This document shows, piece after piece, positions 24,469-37,200 of a DNA stretch of 64,000 nt. Position numbers and translations under genes: made by a program. A model generated the notes under the pieces. The model saw only the letters and a list, made by a program, of their open reading frames with translations, did no database searches and had not been told where the DNA came from. Position 1 is the stretch's first letter. Each line of letters begins with the position of its first letter. This stretch comes from Wuchereria bancrofti (Eukaryota > Nematoda > Chromadorea > Rhabditida > Onchocercidae): assembly GCA_005281725.1 (NCBI GenBank), contig SSBO01000011.1:556040-620039 (forward strand). Reading direction: 5' to 3'.

Positions 24469-25579
24469 TTTACTGGTTGAATTCATATATTTTTTATTAT
24501 TTTCAATCGCAATTTTTCTTCGCGATATTTTTCAATAATGAAAATTACATTTCTTTTGCAAACGAAAAGTGGAAATTTTTTTTTTTTTTTTAAGTATTTA
24601 CAGATTGAGCTGCAAGGTCAAAGAATTTTTCTCTTTCGTTTTTGCATTACCAGGAATTAATTTTTTTTTTTCTTCCGGTATATATCAGGAATAAATTTTT
24701 CCATTCCCTCGTAAAAATGAACATTTATTACAAAACAAGCATGGATATGTTTAAGCAGGATAAATTTAAGCTTGTTGACTTATTTCGCATTTAATGATGG
24801 AAAAGATTAATTGAGAAAGTTAAAATAAAAAGAGTATCATTAATTTTTTTAAATTTTTTTTCACTTTTCAAAAATCATTTTATCTTCTATTTGATTGATT
24901 TATAAAAGCGATTTTTTTTCTTCTTTTCACTATATTTATCAAACTACCATTTTTTTTTTTTGTCTGACATTTTATTAAATCAATATCATTTTATTATTTA
25001 CTATTTCAATAATTTAAACCAATTTATGCTATTAATACTAATTTTTATCGAATCATTTAACATGCAATAAAATGGCTAAAAAAGCTTATTATGTTATGGT
25101 AAAATTGCAATGACATGGATTTATAAAGCGAAATACTTTTCTTGATTGATCAAAATTCATTCTTTTCCTCATTCAATGAATCCGATTAAATTCGATTTCT
25201 TTTTGCTGATAGATGTTAAAGTTTCTTGTTATTAAATTAGAGTTTTGCAGGAAAAGCATGACATTGTTTAGAGTAGCAAAGACTGAAAAATTGCTACAAA
25301 AAGCAAAAATTATAATAAAAGTTTATCAAAATTGGAAGAAAAAAAAAAACGATGAAGTTTGATGTAATTTTATTTCGTTCTTTTTTTCTTATTTCTATTT
25401 TTTTTTTTCCTTTTTTTCGTTTTAGTTTTCCAACTAACAATTTTTGCAGAGTGCCACAAATAATGGGATGATAATTGAATTATTTCTTATCCCAAATTAT
25501 ACATGTGCATTTTTATTTTGTTGCTAATTTTTTTTTCTTTTTTTTTTTTTTTGTTTGTTTGCTTTTCTTCTTGTCTTTT

Positions 25580-25965
25580 TTGATAAAATAAAATGATTGC
25601 AAAAGATAATGATAATTTTTATCATATTTGTAAATGTATTATAGTTAAAAAAAATGCAATTTATATTATATTTAAATGATAAAATAAAATAATTCCATTG
25701 ATCATAATAAATCTTATTACGTCTGTTATATGTGATAATTGAAAGATTAGAATTTATATCAAATTTAAATAGTAAAATAAAATTATTGCAAGGATAATAA
25801 CAAATTTTATCAGATCTGATATATACATATGCATATGTCATAGCTGAATGACTAAAATTTATATCAAATTTAAGTGACAAAAACAAAACGATGCAGAAAT
25901 AATAATAAATCATATTTGGCATATATAATAGATGAAAATTAGGATTTATATCGAATTTATTTTAA
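25580..25965. repeat. Divergent tandem repeat, roughly 90-110 bp unit, about four copies
   Basis: The words AATTTATATCAAATTTAA and AAAATAAAAT-ATTGCA recur near 25660, 25750, 25855 and 25942. The copies differ considerably, but the minus-strand frame stays open through them (25524-25922), giving a repeated protein pattern such as KIYYDQWNYFILSFK. I regard it as a minisatellite; the frame is discussed as a finding. Confidence 0.6.
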
Positions 25966-27128
25966 AGTAATTAAACATTATTTTAAAATAAATTTGTTAA
26001 AATAACTAAATTATCATATAATCAGCGATATTATTTATTGTTTTATTAAAAAAAAAGATGGACAAAAATCAAAAAACAATAAGAAAACGGATAAATTGTC
26101 CAAATTATTGCAAAACTTTCATATTCATTTAACAAAAAAAATTTTTAGTATTTTGCTCTTTTCTGTTTTTACCCATTATCACATTTTTTTAAATGAATTT
26201 TAATTATTTTTTAAAGCTCCATTTTTTCTTATTTGTTTTATTTTGTTTTCGTCTTTTTTTTCGTTGTAATTTTAAAATGATTCTTTTTTTTTTCAGCATT
26301 TATAAGCTATAAATCCAAAACAAGTTGATAATTATTCATAAAACTATTTTGAATGTTTCATTTTCTGTTTTTTCTGTTTTGTAATTTTAATTTCAAAGAA
26401 AAAACAAAAATTTCATGCATTCTTTGAATTAACATACGAAAAATGATATATAAATGTAATCTTGCATGAATTATATACTCTAACTTTTTAGGAGTAATTT
26501 TTTCAAAAATTACGATTATTTCTAAATAATATTTGTTTTCGGATATATTTAAAAATAAAAATGAAAAAGTAAGCAAGTTGACAACTTTTTTTGTTCCTTA
26601 TTTTTCATTGCTAGAATTAATTAATTTATTAAGGAGTAAAGAAATTAAACAATATATGCTAGGGCATCATTTTCTTCACAAACTATTTTCAAATTTATGA
26701 TTTAGGTAAATTCATTAATTTACAATATTGTTTAATGTTTTTCTTTTTTTTTAAAATATCAATTTTTGTTAATTAATTAACAATATTCGTTTAAATATTT
26801 GCGCAATTTCATTTTCATCATTTTTTCCACTTTTTTTTTAATCATTCTTTTATGTATTTTTTAATTTTTAAAAGAAATAAAATGGAAAAAAAGTTCATTG
26901 GCTTTTTTTTTTTCAATCATTTATTTATCATTTAAGTGAATAAATAAGACTGTTACACTGCCAAAAACTTTCAATCAATCAATTGAATAAATTACATAAA
27001 GTAATTTGCGGAAGTTTCTTTTCATTTTCTATTTCTATTCAATTTTTTTTTTTCAATTTTTAACTTTTTTTCTTTTGTTTTGATACGGTAATAATAAATG
27101 TTTGAAAGTTTATTCGGCTTTTTTTTTT

Positions 27129-27162
27129 GTGTTTGTGCGTGTGTGTGTGTGTGTGTGTGTGT
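27129..27162. repeat. GT microsatellite
   Basis: An uninterrupted run of about eleven GT units preceded by imperfect GT-rich sequence. Confidence 0.85.
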
Positions 27163-28037
27163 TGATTGCTTTGTTAAAAGAGGAAGTAGATGAGAAAAGA
27201 TAATTTATTAATTTAAAAAAAAAAAAAAATGCTAAATATAATAAAAAAAAAGAAAAAAAAAAGTTGAGTGAATAAAATCCTTAGGGATATTTTAAATAGG
27301 ACATTTTTTCATATAGCAATGAGAGAAATTCATTTTATCTGTCATCATCGATTCAAATACATTATCATTTTAATAAGAGAAAATAGTTAGATAATGATGA
27401 TATATTAAAAATTTTTGAAAAGTCAATAAAATGCGTGGAAAATTTCAATATCTATTAATGAAATCAAATATAAAAGTATATTATGGGTTAATTTTTAATA
27501 GGAAAATAGTTTAAAAATATAGGATTGATTAATTTTCAGAATAAAAGAATAGTATGGGTTAGTTTTAGTGATAAAAAACGGGCTGATAATATCGTATGGG
27601 TTAATTTTAGTGTTTGCAAAATAGATTTAAACTTTATTATAAATGTTAAATTAAATGATAACAGGAAAAGAAAGCAAAAGTTGACATTATCAAAATTTAA
27701 TGAAACAAAATTTAAATTGAAAAACAAATAAGAAATAATTGCTGCGAACTTTTCAAATGATTTATCATCCATAAGCTATGATAAATTACAATAAATTTTA
27801 AAATATTAACTGATTTATAATTAATATTTGTGAAATAGATGAATAAATGAACAAAAATATTTATATGTATGAATCAATGAAACGCTAATATCATATAATT
27901 TCAAATAATATGAATTAATTTAACAAATTTCCATTCCTCATTTCAAATTTTGTAACACACAAATGTAACACAATGAAAATTATTGTTAACGTAGCTTTTT
28001 TTTTTCTTTTATTTTTATTTTTTTTTTTTTTTTTTTA

Positions 28038-28290
28038 ATGAATTATAAAACTATTTTAAGGTACAGTAAAATTTTACTTCGAATTTTTTGCAATTTATTT
28101 GTAATGGAACAAAATAAAAAGCATCATATTTCGCTGTCATCATTAACGTCACCAAATGATAAACGTTTGAAACCGTTCGCTCATTTGTTTATGGAACAAA
28201 CAAATTATCACAGTACGAGCATTCCCAGAAATACATTACGATATTTTAATTCACCATCTGTTATACTTAATGATTTTGGTCCTGCTAGCT
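28038..28290 (+). CDS. KCNN: SK channel exon 1 (cytoplasmic N-terminus)
   Basis: Encodes 84 codons plus one base and ends at a consensus GTAAGT donor. The first ATG (28038) follows directly on a T tract with no acceptor. ATG 28104 is downstream of possible acceptors (TTTTAAG near 28060, TACAG near 28066) and may be the true start. The text is Ser-rich and hydrophilic (SLSSLTSPNDKRLKP, NSPSVILNDFGPAS), as in the variable SK N-terminus. It has no motif of its own and is assigned by phase and splice signals. Confidence 0.75.
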
Positions 28291-31200
28291 GTAAGTTAAT
28301 AAAATTAATTAATTAATTCATTCATTCATTAATTAAAATAAGAGATATTCATTCATTAATTAAAATAATTCATTCATTAATTAAAATAAGGATTAAGTGA
28401 AAGTATGGAATCAAATATTTTAAATTAAAATAAATTTTCAAAAAAGAAAACAGAGAAAAGAAAGAAATCACTATACTAGAAAATGTAATTTTTTTTTTTT
28501 TTGATGATGATATATACATATTTAAATAATTAAATAGAAATAAAAGAAAAAAACGAAATAAATAAATACATAAATTAAATACATATATGAAATGAATAAA
28601 TATATTAAAAATAAATAAATGAATGGATAAATACATAAATAAAAAATTGAATAAATGTGCCTAACTTTTTTTTTTTTGTTTAATAATTAATTAAAAGATT
28701 AAATTTTTTTTTTTCTATTTAAAATTTTAGCAGATCCAGATATTAAAAGTCGACCATTATCATCATCATTATCAAGATTAACAGCTTCACCATGTTCATT
28801 TCGTCGAAGGTAAGTCCTTTTCTTTTTTTCTTTTAGCTGCTATATCATTTATTAAATAATTTAACATTACAAAAATTAAAACATAATTTTTTCTCAATTA
28901 ATCATTTGATTCATTTTTAATTAAATTTTTTAATTATCTAATTATATATTTTATATTTTTCAAAAAAAAAAAAGAGAAGGTAACATTTATGTTACCAAAA
29001 ATTTTGTACAAATATTACTTATAATTAAATGAAAATTGTTAGGATAGAGTATTTGAAATTTTGCAAAATAGAAATGAAAATTGAAAAATTGAATAAGTTT
29101 GATAAGAATTCATCAAAGACAAAGAGAGAGAGAAACAATATGTGTATAATTTAATGAAAGCATATTAAATTATTTAAGTATAATTCAAAGACATATTCTT
29201 TTTCATTTTCAATTTATAAAGTTACTAAAAAAATTTTCAGTTTATAAAATTATTAAAACATTCAATATTTAAAAATTTACTGTTTTTTTGATTTCATTTT
29301 TTTATACTTAATTAAAATTCTGTCTTTCTTTCAGCTTTTTTTCACCTCTTATTTTTTTTTAATTTTTTAATTTTTTTTTTTTTAAATTTGAACAAAACAA
29401 AACATTAGTGACAAAAATTATTTGATTCAAAAATTTATAATAATTATTGAGAAAAATAAATAAATAAAAAAATAAAGCAGAAAAAGGAAAACGAAAAAGT
29501 TTTGATTGATAATTTGAAGAAAAAAATTATTGTTGTTTGTTGTTGCTTAGGAANACAAAACATTAGTGACAAAAATTATTTGATTCAAAAATTTATAATA
29601 ATTATTGAGAAAAATAAATAAATAAAAAAATAAAGCAGAAAAAGGAAAACGAAAAAGTTTTGATTGATAATTTGAAGAAAAAAATTATTGTTGTTTGTTG
29701 TTGCTTAGGAACGAATAGATAGTCACGATGTCTTTTCAAGTTAATTAATATTTCAGTAAACAAATTCTCAATTATACCTTTTCATTTTATTTACGCAGAA
29801 TTTATTCGCTCATTAAAATATTGTTACTTTCATTTTGTAGCATTTTAATATTGAATAAATTTTTATATTTCATATGCTTATGCTAATTTAATCATTTCCT
29901 TCCTTTTCACTTTCATTATGTTTCATTTAACACTTTTTAAATGATTAATTATTTACATCAAAATTTGAAAATATGATAAAATTATTCATTAAAAAAAGAT
30001 AAGACTTTCCTATTAAACATTTTCTCGTTTTTTTTTTCTATTTAATTTTTTAAAATTTTTTTACGTTTCTTTACTTTTAAAATGTCAAACTTTTACAACA
30101 CAAAAAGAACAAAAAAAAGTGCTCCGAAATAAAAATATAATTAAAGATTTTTTTTTTTTGTAATTAAAATATATCAATTGAAAAAAATGAAGTACAATTG
30201 ATACATCAAAGTATAATTGAAGATTTTCCCTTTTTTTTCGCAAAAAAAAAATGAATTTATAAATGAATTTTAAATGTAAGCACCAATCTAAATTTTTTAA
30301 TTAATTAATTATTAATCAATTATTAGCTGTTTATATATTTCATATTGAACAAAACTTTTTGTTTTTCTTTTTCTTTTTTCATAAATAACTTTTTATCAAG
30401 TTTAAGCTAAAATTTTATAATAATTTTGTTGTATTGATGTTAAAATTATGATGAACAAAAAAGAAAAGCTGAAAAAGTATGCTTTGAAATTAGTATTTTA
30501 TAAAATGAAATAAAATCAATATAGCCGGAAAGTATTGCTACATTTATCAAATTTCAAGCTTTTAATATCTAATTTCCAATAATATTTACATACTCAGTGA
30601 AATAAAATNTTTTATAAAAATTTTGTTGTATCGATGTTGAAATTATGATGAACAAAAAAGAAAAGCTGAAAAAGTATGCTTTGAAATTAGTATTTTATAA
30701 AATGAAATAAAATCAATATAGCCGGAAAGTATTGCTACATTTATCAAATTTCAAGCTTTTAATATCTAATTTCCAATAATATTTACATACTCAGTGAAAT
30801 AAAATTGATTTCTCTATATACTACCATTTATTTTTGCATCTTTCATCATCTTTTTTAATTGTTTTATTAATTTTCCTCTAACAATTAAATCATTGTTAAT
30901 TTTCCTCTAACAATTAAATCATTGTTAATTTTCCTCTAACAATTAAACAAATTATTGCTACACCTTTTTTTTTTTGCTTTAAAAAGAGAAAATGGCATTT
31001 CTTATATTTTCTATTGCTAACAAAAATTATTCATTCCTACTTTTTTTTAAAAAAAAAAAGTAATCGTAATATTTACAATTTTTATTTTGTCGTTTTTTTT
31101 TTTTACTTTTTTTTTTTGACTTTTCATTTGCAAGCAATTGAAAAAGTAGAAGTGAATAGAGTCTATTAAAGTCAATTTAGTTTTCTTCTCTTTTTTTTTT

Positions 31201-34200
31201 ATTTTTTTTTTCTATTAATTATTTCAGTTTTATTTCATGTTTACATAGGTTTTAATTTAACAAAAATGGGAAATTAAAAAATTTGTCACTTTCTTATCTG
31301 TTAAACAATTTATAAATTGTTAGGCGGAAATATCTTAAGAAGGTAAGAAATTTCATTTTCTCTTTCTTTTTCGTGTTTTTTTTTTTCACGTAAAAGTTTT
31401 TTTCTTGTTTACTTTTGTTTTATTTCTTTTTTCCTTTTTTTTTTTTTTAATTTCTCCATCAATCAAACAATAATTTCTTTCTATCCATTTTTCTCCTTTT
31501 TTTTCTTTTCTTCCTTTTTTTTTTGTCTCATTTATTTAAGTGTCAATCATTTTTTTTTATATAACGATTGAATCATTGCAAAAAAATAAAAATTTTAGAA
31601 AATACTAAGTTAAATGTACTTTAGCTGTGCAAAATAATATTTTCGAAATTTTCATTCTTTGTAGCATTTTTATTACTTTCAATTGTTGCTAAGATTTTCT
31701 TTGTTCCATATCAGTTTTCGTTTTTTTTTTTTTTTAAATTCAATTTATAATTTAATTATCGATTGACAATTGTCATTTTTAGTATTTTTATATTATTACA
31801 AATAATGAAAGGAAAGATTTACGATACATATTCATATACAATTCTTATTTATATATTTATTTCATTGCATGCATTTTATTTTTGATTTATTTGAAATAAA
31901 ATAGAAAATAATTTTACAAAATGTAATCAATAATTAATAAATTCGCTTTTTTTATTCACTCATTATTTCATCTTCGCTTCTTTATTGATCAAAAATTTCC
32001 GCTTTTTATTTTTATTTTTTTTTTTCAAGCAAATTCTAATAACATTTGCAATTCTATAAAAAATTTTAGAAAATTACTTTTATTCTTCTTTTTGTCTTTT
32101 AATTCATTTATTTACCGACCAAAATTACTTTGCATTCTTAACTGAACCAATTGAATGACATTTTTGTGCTAATTTTACAATTTTACAATAAATTGAAAAA
32201 TTACTTCCATTTTTCCCTTTTTCCTTTTTTATTTTTTGCTTATTTGTCAGTTAAAATTTGATTATCATTCATTAATATTGCTAATTATTGTTAACCATAC
32301 ACGAACTGACTTCATATATGCTGATAATAATGATAATAATAATAACAACAATAATAATGGTAATAATAACAATAATAATAGTAATGATTAATAACAATGG
32401 TAATAGCAATAATTAACAATAATAATAATTGTTTATATATTACTAACTATTATTGTATAATATGTGTGTTGCATTTTTTTTTTTGCATGCATTAAAAAAA
32501 TTATTAAATTGCTAACAAAAAAAAAAAGGAAAAAAAGGAAAAAAGAAATTTATAATAAATTTATCATTTTATTATCTATCTATTATCGTAACCAATGCTA
32601 TTAAAAGTAGATTAAATTGGCAAAATTGAAGAGTATTAATTGCTCTTATTGTTATATGCATGGCATGTATGTATGCATGTATGTATGTGTGTATGTGTGT
32701 ATGTGAATAAGAAAATAAAGTAAAAAGTAATTCAAAATAAAGTATAAAGAAATAAAGTATTTCAATCTTTGACTTTTAACTTAACTTAAAGCATCATTTC
32801 AAATGTAAACATTTCATTGCCAATGTAACTTTAATCATATTTAATAGATGAAATCATTGTGAATAAATTCATAGAATTTATTTTTAAAACAAAAAAGAAA
32901 AAAAAAAAACAAAAAACAAAAAAATTTTATTTTTTATTGAAAAACAAATAAAATAAAAAAACGAAAGAGGAAGAATTTTTTAAACGAATATTTAGATAGA
33001 AAAAGAAAGAAGAAAGCGAAAAAAAAAAGCAACAAACATAATCTGAAAAAATTCTAAAATTAATTGAATGAAAATGTGAAACTAGCAATTTTTTTATTAT
33101 TTTCATTAAATTCTTTTGTTTTTTTTAAAACTAATTTTCAATTTGTTTATTAACAATTTATTTAGATCAAACTCTAANNNNNNNAAAAAAAAAGCAACAA
33201 ACATAATCTGAAAAAATTCTAAAATTAATTGAATGAAAATGTGAAACTAGCAATTTTTTTATTATTTTCATTAAATTCTTTTGTTTTTTTTAAAACTAAT
33301 TTTCAATTTGTTTATTAACAATTTATTTAGATCAAACTCTAACATATTTGTTTATTTAGAATAATGATATTAATAATTATTCAAAAATTTTGAAAAATAT
33401 AATCTTTTTATTTTATATTTATTTATTTCGATTAGTTTAGCTTATTTGCATTTAAGCTTTAACTTTACATTTTTTTCTACTTTTTTTTTTTTTTTTGTTA
33501 CAAGTACTTTAAGCAATTGATAATTAATTCTAATTTATATGCAAATATAATGTAGCATCATATGTTTAATGTCGTGAAAATTTATTTATTCAAAATTACT
33601 TGATATATTCAATTTTGGTTTTTTTTTTTTTTAAAAAAAAATTTTTAAAAATTTAAGAAATGAAAGAAGTAATTTATAAATTGCATAAGGTAAGAAAAAT
33701 TGCAAATATATCATCTAAATTTAAATGATATTAATTAGCTAATGATATTAATTTGATAAAATTAAATTATATAAAATATTTTATAAATGAAAATGTTAAA
33801 TGTTTTGTTCATTTCCTTTTTCGATCAAAAATCACAATGCAAATGATGAAAGAGCACTTTTTAAGAATTGCCTCGCGGGATAAATGTGAAAAATAAATTA
33901 GGAAGCAAAAACAATTAACATTTATAGATGTAATATGATTTTGAAATTGTAAAAAGTTGTTTAATTATTAATTTTTAAAACATTCCTACGTTTTTTTTTT
34001 TGTCATCTTCTATTTTTGCAAATTTTATTTTTTTAATTTCGTTTTTTTTTTACTGTAAAATTTCATTTATGTTTGTGTGTGTGTGTTTTTTTTCACTGAA
34101 ACATTTATTTTTTTGCCAAAAAATCTTTTTTTTCGCCAAAAAAAATTTTTTTTTCCCTCGTCAATAGTTTTTTTTTTTTAAATGAATTCTTTTCTCCAAA

Positions 34201-37200
34201 AAATTTTGCTTTTTTTTTATTAGTATAATTAAAGGGAAACATAAATTAGCAAATAAAAATACTATCGTATAAGAATTTTTTTATAAAACATTCACATCAA
34301 TCTTATTTTAATTTAGTTTTTTTTTTTTTATTTTCTTTTTTTCAATTTATTTTTATGCTTATGAACAACTAAATAGAATAGATAACTTTAGTAAAAACTT
34401 ATTTCGTTTTCTTTCTTCCTCTCTCCCTTTTTTGTCATGAAAAAGAATAAAAATGAAAAAAGAAAAAAAAAAACTTTATTTAATAGTACTGATTAATTTC
34501 CACGCATTTAAATGATTGATTATTGCCATTAAAAAAAAAAAAATTTTTTTTTCAATAAGCTATTTACCGATTACGAATGTGTAAAATGATTAGCTGTGAA
34601 AAAAAAAGTGAAGAAAAAAATTAGTCAAGAAATAATAATTAAATTTTTTTTTTTTTTTACTTTTTACAATTGAAATTTGAACAGCCCTGATGATTATTTC
34701 ATTGATAATTTATAATTTTTATAAGCCAATTTCTTTCTTCCGTTTTTATTATTATTATTACTATTGTTATTATTAGTTACTGTTATGATTATTACTATTA
34801 TTATTTTTATTATTATTACTATTATTATCATTATTATTATTATTATTTCTAATTACAAAATGTTTTTTATCGATGTTATTTACTTGTACAAATTATTCTT
34901 CCCAAAAAAAAAAAATTATTATTATTGTTATTACTTATTTTAAATTTTCTTTATTATAAAATGCTATAATCTGTTGATAAAAGAAAATGTAATAAATTGT
35001 AATAATTAAAAACTGTTTAAATTTCATTGAAATTACTCAATAATCTCTTAATATTACACCAGCACAAACTAATATAATATATACGTGCTAAGATAAAGGT
35101 AAAATATCATTTTGAAAAAAAAGAAAAATTTTTTAATCATCATATTTAATTCAATTTCAATCCTTTAAAGTGCATAACAGATGTTAAAAAAAAAAAAAAG
35201 AATGTCGGAATTCAAAAAAAAAAANGAATAGATAACTTTAGTAAAAACTTATTTCGTTTTCTTTCTTCCTCTCTCCCTTTTTTGTCATGAAAAAGAATAA
35301 AAATGAAAAAAGAAAAAAAAAAACTTTATTTAATAGTACTGATTAATTTCCACGCATTTAAATGATTGATTATTGCCATTAAAAAAAAAAAAATTTTTTT
35401 TTCAATAAGCTATTTACCGATTACGAATGTGTAAAATGATTAGCTGTGAAAAAAAAAGTGAAGAAAAAAATTAGTCAAGAAATAATAATTAAATTTTTTT
35501 TTTTTTTTACTTTTTACAATTGAAATTTGAACAGCCCTGATGATTATTTCATTGATAATTTATAATTTTTATAAGCCAATTTCTTTCTTCCGTTTTTATT
35601 ATTATTATTACTATTGTTATTATTAGTTACTGTTATGATTATTACTATTATTATTTTTATTATTATTACTATTATTATCATTATTATTATTATTATTTCT
35701 AATTACAAAATGTTTTTTATCGATGTTATTTACTTGTACAAATTATTCTTCCCAAAAAAAAAAAATTATTATTATTGTTATTACTTATTTTAAATTTTCT
35801 TTATTATAAAATGCTATAATCTGTTGATAAAAGAAAATGTAATAAATTGTAATAATTAAAAACTGTTTAAATTTCATTGAAATTACTCAATAATCTCTTA
35901 ATATTACACCAGCACAAACTAATATAATATATACGTGCTAAGATAAAGGTAAAATATCATTTTGAAAAAAAAGAAAAATTTTTCAATCATCATATTTAAT
36001 TCAATTTCAATCCTTTAAAGTGCATAACAGATGTTAAAAAAAAAAAAAAGAATGTCGGAATTCAAAAAAAAAAATCATTTCATAAATGAATAAAAATTCT
36101 CTTTTTTTCTCTTTCTCTCTCTTTGCCTTTTTTGCTTCAAATAAGAGAGAAAAATGAAAAGAACTCACTTTTCAATTCTAACAGTTTGAAAATTTAATTT
36201 ATAAATTAACTCTCATTTAATTGTAAATAAAAAAGAACCGAGTAAGGTGGTTTTTCTAAAATTTCAAAAAATTTAATTGTTAGGAAGTATTCCCGTGATA
36301 CTTTTAATATTATTCATTCAAAATTGCCGCAATATTTTTCTTCGTATCCAATTTGTTGAATTTTTTTTAACAAAATGTCTTTTTTTTTCTTCATCAATGT
36401 AATTTATTTGCACAAATTTTCATTTTCTTTTTAAAATATTCTTCCAAAAAAAAAAAAAAAAAAAAAAAAAATAACCGGAAAAAAATGAAAAGCATATAAA
36501 GAATTTGTATAATATTTACACTTTACGTTTTAATTTTTTACATTGTTTTCATTATTTATTTCACTTAATCAATCATTTAACCAATAAATGCTTTTATCTT
36601 TTAATATTTTTTTTGCATTAAAATTTTTTAAAACCTTCAAAATTTTTTCGTCTTTTTTTTTTTCCAATTTTTTATAAAATTTTAAAAAGCTATTGGCATT
36701 GGAACAAATTTTGTTTTTGATTTGTTCTCTTTTCTTTCCTAGTTTTATGCTTTTTTTCTATATTTGCTTTAATCTTTTACATTTAAATTACAACCAAAAA
36801 AAAAAAAAAGAAAAATTTATTACTTGAAAAGATAACTTTTAACTAACTAATTATATTTTTATTTTTTTCATTTTTTTTTTTGCTTTAGTAAAAAAAGTCG
36901 TTACTTTACAATAAATAGATGAGACTTTTACAAGAATTTATGATGAAAAGTTAAAATAGAGATTGATAGAATTTGGATAATATTTTTTACACTTTTTATT
37001 TTCATAGAAATTTGTCTTTTTTGAAAAAAAAAGACAAAAGGAAAGAGCGGAAGAAAAAATGAAAAAAAATTTTCAACAAAATATAAATGTTTCAACAATC
37101 GGATCAAAATGATTTTATTTTATTTTTGTATAAAATGAAGAGAAATTTTCCTCTTTTCTCTTTTTTTACTTTCCTATCTTTTTTTTCTCATTCCAAAATT

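Larger units (their letters stand above)
9799..28037. other. Long AT-rich intergenic region without supportable genes
   Basis: About 18 kb of poly-T/poly-A tracts, degenerate ATT/ATC triplet arrays and minisatellites. The open frames here (for example 10219-10566, 14237-14590, 25524-25922) are homopolymer- or repeat-derived and lack family motifs. One less AT-biased patch near 10880-10975 is reported as a finding. Some of this DNA may hold far-upstream 5' exons or promoter elements of the potassium-channel gene, which I cannot detect. Confidence 0.6.
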
